In this document: positions 36,206-47,141 of the stretch, piece by piece
Layout of the letters: each line of letters starts with the position of its first letter
How positions within the stretch are numbered: the stretch's first letter is position 1
Assembly (NCBI RefSeq): GCF_035046485.1
Contig: NC_085138.1
Location: 16,805,329 to 16,869,328, forward strand
Source: Aedes albopictus
Taxonomy: Eukaryota > Arthropoda > Insecta > Diptera > Culicidae
Length of the DNA stretch: 64,000 bases
Direction: 5' to 3'
Notes under the pieces: generated by a model
Seen by the model: the letters and a program-made list of their open reading frames with translations, nothing else
Database searches by the model: none
What the model was told of the DNA's origin: nothing
Program-made: the position numbers and the translations under genes

Positions 36206-38051
36206 CTTGTGGTGGAATGGACCAACATTCCTCAGCACAACCGAGTACGAAGTGGAGGCGATTACAGAGATTCCTGAATGTGAAATCCCCGAGCTGAGGG
36301 AAGTGACCATCGCAAATCCAGCCATAGAGTCGGAGCCGGTCTTTGAACGGTTCAGCTCATTCACCAAATTGCAGCGGGTTCTGGCACAGGTGGTTCGATT
36401 CGTCCGACTAGTTCGAACACCTAAGGAGCAGAGGATGCTATCCAGTGCCTTGACCGTTCAAGACATGCGAAAGGCCGAGATTTTCATCGTTAGAATTCTG
36501 CAGCAGAGTGAACTTCATGAGGAGATCCAGAGTACCCAGCGAGGCGATTTCCCGAAACGAATGGCCAACTTGCGGCCGTTTATCGACGACGAAGGATTAC
36601 TACGAGTCGGAAGGCGCTTGCAAAACTCCAAGCTGCCTTTCGAAGCCAAGCACCAGTTGCTGCTTCCTCGGAAACATCGTGTTACGGAAATGCTGATACG
36701 CAAATACCATGAGGACCGTCTACACGAGGGCCAATCCGGATTATTGGCCGCCATTCGGCAGAAATTTTGGTTGACGAATGCACGATCTGTTATGCGTAAG
36801 GTGATTCACGGCTGTGTTAAATGTTTCCGGACGAAGCCACGGAGCATCCAGCCTCTGATGGGTGTGCTACCTGAAGCACGAGTCACCGAGCATGCGCCAT
36901 TCGAGCTGACCGGCGTAGACTATGCCGGACCGATACTTGTGAAGGAAGGCAAACGCAAGCCGAAGGTAGTGAAGGCGTACATCTCACTATTCGTATGCCT
37001 GTCAACGAAAGCCATCCATCTCGAATTAGTATCCGACCTGACCTCTGATGCTTTCCTTGCCGCTCTCGACCGTTTCATCAATCGCCGCGGTCTTGTCCGC
37101 AAGCTATTTTCGGACAATGGGACCAATTTTGTTGGGGCTGTGAAGGAGCTTCGACATCTACGTGATATGTTCAACGACCAGGTGGAGCGGAACAAAATCA
37201 ACGACTTCCTGATCGGCCGAGAAGTTGAATGGGAGTTTATTCCGCCGAGATCACCTAACTTCGGAGGATTATGGGAGGCCGGAGTGAAGATAGTGAAGTC
37301 CCATCTCACCAGAACTCTCGGGAATACAACTCTAACGTTCGAGCAACTCAGCACTGTGTTGACCCACATCGAAGCGATTGTCAACTCTCGACCGCTATAT
37401 TCCACATCAGATGATCCCAACGACCCCCAACCGATATCGCCTGCACATCTAATGCTTGGTCGACCAATGGAACCGGTGATCAAGCCATCGTATTTGAATG
37501 TATCAGCAAACCGCTTAACCAAATGGCAGTATCTGAACCAGATGAGAGACCACTTCTGGAAAAAATGGTCTCGAGAATACCTTTCAACTCTACAATCGAG
37601 AGCAAAATGGACAAAGAAACAGCCCAACGTAAGGGTCGATACCGTCGTTTTATTGGCCGAGGATAATCAACCAGCACAGACTTGGAAGCTTGGAAGAATC
37701 ATCGCCGTCTACCCAGGAAAGGACGGTATCGTTCGTGTTGCTGACGTCAAGACAACCACTGGTGTATACCGTCGTGCAGTAAGCAAACTAGCGCCGCTTC
37801 CCTTACAAGAAACCGACGAGCAACAGTCATCTAAGTTGGAATTGCATTCCAACGGGCGGGACTATGTTCGCGCACATGCGCTCCCAATGAAGGCAGCAGC
37901 ATGCGAGGCTGCGCGGGCACTAACACCAATCAACGCATCCGAGTCGTCATCGACCACCGACGCGGCGCTCACACACTCACCCGAGCCGACGGCAGGCTTG
38001 ACAGAAACTCCCTCGCGAGAAAATGAGGAAGTGATTTCGGCGATTTTCTGA
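36206..38051 (+). pseudogene. Bel/Pao integrase region, out of frame with upstream pol
   Basis: A 614-codon frame whose first residues (WWNGPTFL) are the linker normally found after RNase H, so the upstream catalytic part is deleted. It then carries the integrase zinc region (H...H near residues 155-175, CVKCF after), and the catalytic core: D in GVDYAGP, D in FSDNGTNF, and E in FGGLWEAGVK. The C-terminal domain has RVDTVVLLAEDN and GVYRRAVSKLAPL. The reading frame continues about 60 codons into the 3' LTR and stops at 38051. There is no own promoter; it would have been part of a gag-pol polyprotein. Confidence 0.88.
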
Positions 38052-38856
38052 GGAGTGAAAAGAAAACTCAGAAATCACAACGCAAATCCTCAACAGCATC
38101 GAGCGCGAGCTTGCCGCGCAGGGAGGAGTTCGTCGAACACTCATAATTTCTTGTTGTGTTTCTCACGTCCACTCACACTCAAAAAGCTCACGCGAGTTCC
38201 ACTCCCATACAAAGAAAGACTCTCGAGGCGAAAATCGCACTCAAAAACCCGAAATAATCATCGGCTCTTTTTTCGTTCCCCTCTTCCTCGCTCAGTTTTT
38301 ATTGCCTCTCTGTTTGGGGTTCGTTCGCTCCCTCGCGACGAGGCAAAAGCAAAACACCGCTCTAGAGCATGTTGCAAACCTCTTTTGATTTCGAGGAGGA
38401 TTATCAAGCCTGCCTGCGCTGCAAGAGAGTGAGTGCTGTGAGCTCCAAACATTGAGTTCGGCAGCAGACCGCTGCCGCAGCCGTCATCATCATCATCATC
38501 ATCGACTGTCGTCGCTCTGCAGTTAGCGTGGCGATGGTGGTTCCCGAAATGTCGCGTGGGTTCTAGGCACGCGTGGAACCTTGCGCAGAAGTTTCCACGT
38601 GATTCTGGAATATGAATTTTGTGATATAAATATGCGAACCGTTCTCAGTAGCGGGTCAGTTTGAATTCGATAAGCGTTCGAGTGGCTTATGACAACGCGA
38701 AGTGTTGAGTGAAAAAGTGAAGAGAGAAAAATAAAGTAGTGAAGTAAAAGTTAACCCAGTGATTTTTCTATCACGGTCCGAAAACCCAGTTTCCTCCCTT
38801 ACTGTGTGAAACAGTCCAGTGTTCGTGCCAAGTGTTCTTGTGTTTATTGCCAAACA
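37865..38856 (+). repeat. 3' LTR of the Bel/Pao element (992 bp)
   Basis: Same ends as the 5' LTR but longer. The extra stretch, about 37993-38412, is bounded by CAGGCTTGA and TCAAGCCTG, a 9-bp inverted pair, which hints at an inserted element; no matching target duplication is seen. The integrase frame ends inside it. A purine-rich GGGCGGGA lies just before the LTR as a possible polypurine tract. Confidence 0.85.
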
Positions 38857-38861
38857 GTATC

Positions 38862-39490
38862 AATTACCAATCTATAAATTAGTTTCCATAACAAGTATTG
38901 TGAAAGAATTACAATTTCCTTAAAATAACATGATTGAATTGAATAATTATTCCTCGAATTCTGTTTCCGTCTAGTCTACATCTATTTCGAATACATCAAC
39001 ACATGCATAAAAATTTTTATTTTCTCTGCTTCGATATAACGTACAAAGAGAATTTTTTTTGTACGTTACATCGAAGAGTACCTGTACCTACGAAAGGTCT
39101 TCGCAATCCAAATCAAATTATGTGTTCAGGTACGATTGAGAAGAAACTTTTGAAATGAGATTGATGTAGCTTTTAAATTTCTACCAAAATGTTTCGATTA
39201 ATATTCATTTTCAGAAAATTACGTATAGTACGGGAATTATACATTTTTTATTCGAATCAGAATCACTGCGAAACCCTTTTATTTGATTGCCCGAAAATTT
39301 CGTAAAACAAGCAATGTGTTTCAACTGAAAATTAAAGACAATTCACACCGTCTTCAGCCGAAGGCTGCACAGACTGAACACATTCAGAGATGGAATCCTC
39401 CTCAGAGCAAAACAAAATATGTAACACAAAATCTGCTCCACGCTCCCGCACCCAAGGCTAGAGCGTCTTCTCTCGTTTGCTTTCACCTTT
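38862..39490. other. Unassigned spacer
   Basis: AT-rich with no frame of interest, apart from a 73-codon frame at 39283-39504 that runs into the MITE. A TACGTTATATCGAAG-type inverted pair occurs near 39030-39080. Nothing else is recognised. Confidence 0.4.
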
Positions 39491-39656
39491 GGCGCTGTCC
39501 ATAAACTACGTAGACTCAATTTTGGCAATCTCAGAACTCCCCCTCCCCCCTCGTAGACTTTTGTCCACACAAAATTTTCGAAATTTCTATGAACCGTAGA
39601 CTTTGGCCAGACGCACCCGTCCCCCCTCTGAGTCTACGTAGTTTATGGACAGGCCC
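39491..39656. mobile_element. Harbinger-like MITE (166 bp), TTT duplication
   Basis: Ends GGCGCTGTCCATAAACTACG and its near-complement ending GGACAGGCCC. They are flanked by TTT on both sides (39488-39490, 39657-39659). 3-bp duplications and GG-CC ends fit PIF/Harbinger MITEs. The same family occurs at 49363-49528. Confidence 0.75.
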
Positions 39657-39659
39657 TTT

Positions 39660-41985
39660 CTGCTTGCAGCTTGTGACTCCGAAATATGTGCGGATTTTTT
39701 TTACACAAAAAAGTGCGATTGCTCAAAATTGAGGCACTTTGTGTACACCGGGAGTGAGCATAAATATGTTTATGCCTATAAATCAATTAATACAGAGCAT
39801 ATAAGTGATTATGTGTGCAATATTGTCATGCCATGTGAACGGCACGATTATGTGTACGCCTTCACTGAAACCTGGCTAAACGATTGTACAACATCTAATC
39901 AATTGTTCGACGACTCGTTTTCCGTTTACCGACAAGACCGATCGTCCTAGAATAGCAACAAAAGTACTAGGGACGGTGTTTTATTAGCAGCGCGCTCTAG
40001 GTTTAAATCCCGTTTAGTCAACCCTACGGGTTCTGCTTTCCGTGTACTTCTCGATCTACGATGAGCCAATAATCGCGTGAGCTGCTTGATGCTTTCAATA
40101 CCGCTGGACTCAGACAGATGGTTGGAGTTTCAAGTGAGAATAACCGTTCACTTGATCTATGCTTCGTGAGTGAAGAACTAGGAGTGAATTGCTCTGTTAT
40201 GCAAGCCCTGATGCTGACCACTCGTTAAAATTGTTAGACATCATCCGCCTCTACTATTGAATCTCAAAGTGAATCCTTATCGTTGCTTTCGAGACACTTC
40301 AGAAAGTATTTCCCATGACTTCAGTCGAGCAAATTTCGCTGAAATGAATGATTTCCTGACATACTTGGAATGGAGTGAGATTCTTGGCGATTCCGATGCA
40401 AACCTCGTCGCGTCGACTCTGTCTGGAGTATTGATCTATGCAATCGACCAGTTTGTTCCAGTTATGTCCAATCGCAAATCAGCTACACGGGTTGGGTCAA
40501 ATGCTGCACTCAAAAACCTTAAAAGAGCGAAGCATGCAGCTTTGAGACGTCACAGTTAGTACCGTACGGATTCAACGAAAGCCAATTATTTGGAAGTGAA
40601 CTCTGCATACAAGCATCTCAACAAAAGTCTCTACAACGCCCATTTGAATCAACTCCAGAGCCGCTTCAAGACCAAACCTAAAAGCTTTTGGCGTCACGTC
40701 AACGACCAACGAAAAGAGTCAGGGTTGCCGTCTACGATGAACGATGGATTATGTGAAGCTGATACTACTGGTATCGTCAACATGTTCCGTACTCAATTCA
40801 GCAGCATCTTCGTTAATGAGCAGCTTGATCCACAGGATGTCACCAACGCCACACATAATGTTCCGAGTTTTCCAACAGCCGAGTTGCAGTTTGCTATCAC
40901 CAACGATGTTGTCATTGACGCCTGTGAAGATTTGAAGTCTTCCACTGGATGTGGTCAGGACGGCATTTTTTTTGCTTGTTCTTAAACGTTGTGTGACCTC
41001 TCTTGCTGTACCGCTTGCAACCGTATTCAATCTCTCCTTGAAAACTGGTGTTTTTCCTAATTGGTGGAAGCAGTCATATGTTTTTCACGTTTTCAAGAAA
41101 GGCTGCAAAAGNNNNNNNNNNNNNNNNNNNNNNNNNNNNNNNNNNNNNNNNNNNNNNNNNNNNNNNNNNNNNNNNNNNNNNNNNNNNNNNNNNNNNNNNN
41201 NNNNNNNNNNNNNNNNNNNNNNNNNNNNNNNNNNNNNNNNNNNNNNNNNNNNNNNNNNNNNNNNNNNNNNNNNNNNNNNNNNNNNNNNNNNNNNNNNNNN
41301 NNNNNNNNNNNNNNNNNNNNNNNNNNNNNNNNNNNNNNNNNNNNNNNNNNNNNNNNNNNNNNNNNNNNNNNNNNNNNNNNNNNNNNNNNNNNNNNNNNNN
41401 NNNNNNNNNNNNNNNNNNNNNNNNNNNNNNNNNNNNNNNNNNNNNNNNNNNNNNNNNNNNNNNNNNNNNNNNNNNNNNNNNNNNNNNNNNNNNNNNNNNN
41501 NNNNNNNNNNNNNNNNNNNNNNNNNNNNNNNNNNNNNNNNNNNNNNNNNNNNNNNNNNNNNNNNNNNNNNNNNNNNNNNNNNNNNNNNNNNNNNNNNNNN
41601 NNNNNNNNNNNTAGTGTCTCGAACTATAGGGGTACATATTGCTTCCTTGTGCGCTATTTCGAAGCTGCTGGAGCTGATCGTTCTGCACAAATTAGTTCAA
41701 AGCTACGCACATTACATATCCCAGGATCAGCATGGGTTTGTTCCAAAACGATCGACGACCACCAATTTGACGTGTTTTACATCGTACCTGATACACCAGC
41801 TCCAAAGTGGTCTGCAAGTAGATGCCATATATACCGATCTTTTCGCCGCCTTCGATAGAATGAACCACCAAATCGCATTGTCCAAATTCGACAAATTGGG
41901 CATGAACGACAACTTTCTCATCTGTCTTCGATGACTGGTCGCAGTATGTCTGTGAAAATTGGTTCGATTCGCGGTCAGTCCAGGA
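39660..41985 (+). pseudogene. Jockey/CR1-type LINE ORF2, decayed, with assembly gap
   Basis: In order: endonuclease pieces with FTETWLND (about 39860) and SLDLCFVSEEL (about 40145); a linker with KTKPKSFWRHVNDQRK (about 40665); and reverse transcriptase with FPNWWKQSYVF (about 41055), SNYRG (41620), QHGFVPKRSTTTNL (about 41730) and DAIYTDLFAAFDRMNHQIA (about 41820). Stops and frameshifts occur at about 39948, 40072, 40219, 40558 and 40980, and after SNYRG. It ends near 41985, where a SINE fragment follows; the catalytic YADD region and C-terminus are absent. Related to the minus-strand LINE at 53020-56960. Confidence 0.8.
41112..41611. other. Assembly gap of exactly 500 N
   Basis: Bases 41112-41611 are N. 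The round length marks a placeholder. Long open frames reported across it are meaningless. The LINE reading frame on the left appears to resume on the right almost immediately, so the true gap may be very small. Confidence 0.98.
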
Positions 41986-42017
41986 CCGTTAATAAATAAT
42001 AAAGTTAATTGCTTTGC

Positions 42018-42185
42018 CTTGAGCATAGAGTGTCTTCGTGCCTGCGACACGATATACACATTGTCATTGGCAGAGGAAGTTCCCATTTAATAACTATGGA
42101 AGTGCTTAGAGAATACAGAGCTGAGGTGCAGAATTTGTCCAAGTTAGGACGTTACGCCAAGAAGAGAGAAAGATAGAGGAGGCAA
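42018..42185 (+). mobile_element. Feilai-like SINE, 3' part
   Basis: GAGCATAGAGTGTCTTCGTG, then ATTGTCATTGGCAGAGGAAG, then AACTATGGAAGTGCTTAGAG and ACGTTACGCCAAGAAGAG are the body and tail of the Aedes tRNA-related SINE as I remember it. The tRNA head is missing. It follows the LINE fragment directly. Confidence 0.65.
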
Positions 42186-42956
42186 GACGATTTTCCGGCT
42201 GTTACATAAGGTCATAAATCTTGGAAGTTGCATCAAGCCGAGCAAATAGCTTTTGTGGTCTTTGAACGCAAGGTACAAACAGCGTTGGACAACTAACAAA
42301 CAAATCGTATCTAGTAGCGTCACGTGAATCGAACCGTTACCATTAAAAACCGCTGCCCTAGTCTGCATTCATGTAATTTAGAAATGACCTCATTTACATT
42401 GAATTAAAAAAAAACGCTTACCCACAACAACCAAAAACCAATCCATAATCACATCAGACGGCACGGAAACATTACAATTCGCGGTAACATAATTCTAGCA
42501 TCAGGTGTCATGTTCCGATTGCGCTGACATTTGCACACACAAGCACTATCGCCGGCATCAGATCAGGGGAAAAAATATATCGCTAACCAAATTAATTTAC
42601 CGGATTGTTGCCTCACCGAACCGCAAAGTTTGCCCACAGCACCCAACAACCGACCAGCATCCATCAGTTCAGTAGGTACCTACATTTCGGAACCGGAGGC
42701 GGTCGTTTGCATTGCATTGGGTGGTCCTGGACATCGCGACTAGTGCGCGGTTCATGATTATCATCGAAGCGTAGTATTGCTGCCGCAGCACAAGTGCCCC
42801 AACCGATGCAATTGGGTTTGCCACTTCCCGGTGCATCTACGGTCGCTTTGTGTCCGAGGTGACAATATTCGCTCCGTCAAACTGAATCTGGCGTTGTGCT
42901 GGGATAGAGGGGTGAATTGTATCGTAGGCTGTAATGATCAGCAGTGGCACATTTCG
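42186..42956. other. Unassigned spacer
   Basis: Mixed composition, with no repeat or coding frame beyond about 70 codons. Confidence 0.4.
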
Positions 42957-43125
42957 TCCTCCTCTTCTCCTCTTCTTGGCGTAACGCCCTAAATGGGACA
43001 AAGCCTGTTTTAGTGTTCTATTTATGAGCACTTTCACAGTTATTACTGAGAGCTTCATCTGTCAATGATCATTTGGTATGTGTACAGTACATACATACAT
43101 CTGATACACAGGAACGAAGATATTC
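42957..43125 (-). mobile_element. Feilai-like SINE, 3' part, reverse strand
   Basis: On plus it reads CTTCTTGGCGTAACGCCCTA, then GGGACAAAGCCTG, TTAGTGTTCTATTTATGAGC and CACTTTCACAGTTATTACTG. This is the reverse complement of the SINE tail and body, with diverged bases. The tRNA head is absent. Confidence 0.65.
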
Positions 43126-43829
43126 TAAGCCAAAGAAGATTCCCATTACAAATCGGAAATTAAACCGATCACCCTCAACAAGGTCTTGCCGAGCTGGATA
43201 TCCGCAACACATTTGGTCTTGAGTCTAAAAAGTACCCGAGGCATTGGGCTACGGAATACATGTTTTCACACTTAATGCACTTTTCCCCAAACCTTCCCAC
43301 AGTAGTGGCTCGATTGACTCCACCGATTGGTAGGGCGCCATTCCATACCACTCGGTATATGGAAATAATTTATCCCTACACGCAGCGCTGATGCTCGGCC
43401 CAGGTGAACGCGGGATTCATCTCCACCCGCGGAGGAGGGATTTAAATTGAACTACGATACGCGGAAGGTCTCTCGAATTGGCGCGGCGAGGTCGGTCGGT
43501 TGGATTTGGATTTGTTTACTGGTGGTTTCAGTTGATGTGGTAGGCAATACTTCACTTCGTAAAACCACGAGCCCGGATATTGAGCTTTGGGCTGACGGGA
43601 TTTCGTCCGAATTTGTGTGAAAGCACATTCACGCTTGGTGGGCGTGGTTCCGTTGGGAAATTTGGTAACCCATATTGAGAATGGTTGGAAGTAAGCATGG
43701 GTGCGTTTGAAATTATAGGTTAATTAAAATTCTGAAAATTTTGAATGCACTTTCTATGGTTTGAAGATCGATCCCTGTTCAAAGGGCTTCTTTGGATATA
43801 ATTAAGTTAAACGTAAGTCCGAAAGTGCA
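43126..43829. other. Unassigned spacer
   Basis: Moderately GC-rich around 43300-43650, with no repeats. Possibly host sequence. Confidence 0.35.
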
Positions 43830-45285
43830 TCAACTTACTTACCTTACCAATCATGCTAAGGCCGGGGTGGCCTCTGCTGTATATAATAGCCGTCTCCATT
43901 CCACTCGGTCCATGGCTGTTTGTCTCCAATTCCGCACTATGCGTAGGGTCCGCAGATCGTCCTCCACTTGGTCGATCCACCTAGCTCGCTGCACACCACG
44001 TCTTCTTGTACCGGTCGGATGACTCTCGAGAACCATTTTAGTCGGGTTGCTATCCGACATCCTGATGACGTGACCCGCCCACCGTAGCCTTCCGATTTTC
44101 ACGGTATGGACGATGTTTTTTTTCTCTCAGCAGCTGATGCAGCTCGTGGTTCATTCGCCTTCTCCAAGTCCCTTCTTGTATCTGCACTCCGCCGTAGATG
44201 GTACGCAACACCTTCCGTTCGAAAACTCCAAGGGCGCGTTGGTCTTCTGCACGTAGGGTCCATGTTTCGTGCCCATAGAGCACGACCGGTCTAATCAGCG
44301 TTTTCGTGTTGCGCCGAACTTTATTCGATCGTAGAGTTCTGCGGAGTCCAAAGTAAGCACGATTTCCTGCCACAATGCGCCTCTGAATTTCTCTGCTGGT
44401 GTCGTTGTCGGCGGTCACCAGTGAGCCCAAGTACACGAATTCTTCAACCGCCTCGTTTTCATCACCGTCGATATAAATTCGGGGTGACGGGCGCGTTGAC
44501 TCCTCCCTGGAGCCCTTTGCCATCATGTACTTTGTCTTCGACCCATTCATGACTAATCCGATTCACCTGGCATCACTTTTTAGTCGGATGTACGTTTCCG
44601 CCATCGTCTCAAATTTACGAGCTATAATATCAATATCATCAGCGAAACCAAACAACTGAACGGACTTCGTGAAAATCGTTCCACTCGTATTTATCCCCGC
44701 TCTCCTTATTACACCGTCTAAAGCAATGTTGAACAGCAAGCACGAAAGACCATTACCTTGCCGTAACCCTCTGCGAGATTCGAAGGGACTCAAGAGTGTC
44801 CCTGATACTCGAACTACGCACATCACTCGATCCATCGTCGCCTTGATCAATCGTATCAGTTTATCCGGGAATCCGTATTCGTGCATAGTCTGCCATAGCT
44901 GTTCTCGATCGATTGTATCATACGCCGATTTGAAATCGATGAACAAGTGATGTGTGGGCACGTTGTATTCGCGGCATTTCTGCAACACCTGGCGGATGGC
45001 GAACATCTGATCCGTTGTAGCGCGTTCACTCATGAATCCTGCCTGATATTGCCCCACGAACTCTCTTGCAATCGGTGATAGATGGCGACATAAAATTTGT
45101 GAGAGTATCTTGTAGGCAGCGCTCAGTAGTGTGATCGCGCGGTAGTTCCCGCAATCCAACTTGTCGCCCTTTTTGTAGATGGGACACACGATACCTTCCA
45201 TCCATTCCTCCGATAATACTTCCTCCTCCCAAATCTTGGTAATGACCCAGTGTAGTGCTCTCACCAGTGCTTCTCCACCTATTTT
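43830..45285 (-). pseudogene. RTE-type LINE, reverse transcriptase to 3' end
   Basis: Minus-strand frames read, from 45285 down: RALHWVITKIWEEEVL, CPIYKKGDKLDCGNYRAI, YQAGFMSERATTDQM, FIDFKSAYDTIDR, GLRQGNGLSCLLF and FGFADDIDII (catalytic ADD, about 44640). Past a stop at 44563 come SKTKYMMAKGS and VLYGHETWTLRAEDQRAL, then WAGHVIRMSDSNPTKM and RARWIDQVEDDLRTL to about 43851. These are the palm, thumb and C-terminus of an RTE-group LINE. The 3' end carries a GGTAAGGTAAGTAAG tail. It is 5'-truncated: the endonuclease is absent, and the copy joins a gypsy gag fragment at about 45283. At least one stop and one frameshift are present. Same family as 55650-56105. Confidence 0.8.
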
Positions 45286-46243
45286 AGAAGCTCGCTTGAT
45301 GGATGTCTTCGCTGAATAACAGCCGCAGTAGCCCTCTTTATGTCCGGTTTGCTTGCAGTTCTTACAAATCTGGTTGGAGAACGATAGTCGCGAACAAAGT
45401 GCATGTCTTCGGGGTGCTTGATTTGCCGCTAGGTTTAGTTTTTGATCCAGGTGGGTTCGATTTAGGCTTCTTCTGATTGACTGCGCAGGCGGAGTTGATC
45501 GAAATATGCTTCTGTTCCACCATAGTGGTATCATTGTTGGGGATTTTGAAGACGTTGATATTCCGTGATGAGCGATTCGAGTATGCAATCTTTGTCGGCG
45601 CTTCGAGTGCAGCATTGTCCGGATGTCTGCGTCCTTCGTTGAGTGAAGCCCGCAAATGAGAACCAAACTCTTGAACTGATTTGGAGTTAACTTGTTCAGT
45701 TCAAAATCATCACAGGCCTTGTTAACTTTTTCCGCGTAGGTCACATAATCGTCCACATCGTTTTTCGTCAGTTGGAAGCATTGGCACCGTTTGCTGAAGA
45801 GCAAAATCCGGATGCTGAACAATTCCTTGAGTTTCTTTACAGTCTCCTTAAAGTTTACGGGAATGTTTCGGAATCAAGAAACTGACGTAACGGTCGAAAA
45901 CGTTGACACTGCGGCTTCTGCGGCGTTGACACTGCATCGTCCAATTTCGCCCCGACCTTCAGGAAGAGATCCTCGTACTTGCGATACCACTGATCGAAAA
46001 CGTGGCCATTCTCCGGGTCGTTAGAGAACTCGTGGATGTTTGATGCTAGAAATTCGATGGGGAATTCCGGGTTTCTTGAAGATCGCCCGGATCCGGAGCC
46101 ATCTTGCAGGCCGAATCGCTCCAGCAAGACCATCAATCGCGTGTTTTGCTCTGGTTCTGCCGGACAATTTGCTGCTTCAGCGCTTCGCTGTCTCCGCCAG
46201 GTTCTTCCTCTTGAGCGTTGAATTCTTGACTGCCTCGTCGCCA
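45286..46243 (-). pseudogene. Ty3/gypsy gag fragment (Mag-like)
   Basis: The minus strand shows, in order from 46243: the primer site; a basic N-terminus (about 46244-46150); FDQWYRKYEDLFLKVGAKLD (about 45970); QLTKNDVDDYVTYAEKVNKA (about 45760); KLTPNQFKSLVLICGLHST; and a nucleocapsid knuckle CKNCKQTGHKEGYC (about 45325-45366). Frame changes occur at least twice. The remaining pol is replaced by the RTE LINE at about 45283, whose reverse transcriptase continues in the same frame (419 codons, 45822-44563). Gag of this type assembles particles for elements that use tRNA-Ser primers. Confidence 0.7.
46233..46243 (-). other. Primer binding site, tRNA-Ser, of the gypsy fragment
   Basis: The minus strand reads TGGCGACGAGG just upstream of the gag start. 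It is the same tRNA-Ser type of primer site as in the non-coding LTR element at 10733. Confidence 0.65.
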
Positions 46244-46248
46244 ACTAT

Positions 46249-46547
46249 TGTTGTTTACTACTATCCTTTATTTATTGTTCGAGTGGTAGCTACAGAATAA
46301 CTTGAGTGAACAGGTATCGGTACTTATAGTGTCAGGTTGTCAGGTTGATAGGCGATTGGGTACTAAGTTAGGGGCTGTTCATAAACCACGTGGTCATTTT
46401 TTTGAGGCTTTTCGAAACCCCCCCCCCCCCCCCCGCCAGTGGTCATTAGTCCATACAATTTTTTTTATTTGTCCATACAAAATGGTCATTGACTGACCCC
46501 CCCCCCTCATGACCACGTGGTTTATGGACAGCCCCTTAGACTCTCAC
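46249..46547 (-). repeat. Probable 5' LTR of the gypsy fragment, split by a MITE
   Basis: Read on the minus strand and ignoring the MITE at 46371-46535, the sequence runs from TGTGAGAGTC to AAACAACA, about 130 bp with TG...CA ends, an AATAAA signal and a CTATAAG box. Its 3' end lies five bases before the primer site. The other LTR is not in the window, so the outer boundary is a guess. Confidence 0.45.
46371..46535. mobile_element. Harbinger-like MITE (165 bp), TTA duplication
   Basis: Ends GGGGCTGTTCATAAACCACG and the complement ending GGACAGCCCC. They are flanked by TTA (46368-46370, 46536-46538). It contains long C runs in both arms. Same subfamily as 47295-47470. Confidence 0.8.
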
Positions 46548-47141
46548 ATGAACCATACTATAAAGCACCTAAATAAGTTTGAACTGGCTGATGACGTTGC
46601 TCTATTAGTTTAACGGAGCTCTGATATGCAGAACATGCTCGATGATCTTGCCGATTGCTTCTCAACGGCAGGTCTTACCATCAACGTCAACAAGATCAAA
46701 TCATTGAATGTAAACACGGTCCTTTCGATTTTCACGGTAGCAGGACAAGCAGTAAAGAATGTTAAAAGCTTCCAATATCTTAATAACCAAATGACGGCCG
46801 ATGGTGGCACCAAGAACGACATAGGTGCACGGGTCAAGAAGGCGAAGGCTGCTTTTGCGAGCTTAACCTTCCGTAACTCGCGCGGTTGACTACCTGCGTC
46901 AGCACCACGCTAATGCTGAGTACAAAAAGCGAGATTTTTTCAACGTGTTGTACAAAATACAACAGCGCGATCGCTCGAGGGTTAAGAAAGGTATGAAAAA
47001 ACAGTCAGATTAGTCAACACACCAAAATCCGAGTTTACAACTTGAACGTGAAATCTGTGGTACTGTACGCCAATGAAACTTGATGTGTATCAGTGGAGAA
47101 CACTTAACGGCTGCAGGACTTTATCCATAGATGCCTGCGGT

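Larger units (their letters stand above)
31166..38861 (+). mobile_element. Bel/Pao LTR retrotransposon, defective
   Basis: The element has TG...CA LTRs (31171-31753 and 37865-38856) and a perfect 5-bp target duplication GTATC (31166-31170, 38857-38861). A tRNA-Tyr primer site, a long leader, gag, protease, reverse transcriptase, RNase H and integrase follow in the Bel/Pao order. At least three lesions break the polyprotein: frameshifts near 33430 and 33645, and a deletion of the distal RNase H region at about 36206. Zinc-knuckle sequence also appears to be missing near 34165. LTRs differ at about eight positions by eye plus a ~400-bp length difference. An old, immobile copy. Confidence 0.92.

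Noticed and set aside
40951..41934. Long frames across the N run
   Set aside because: N bases create false open frames on both strands.
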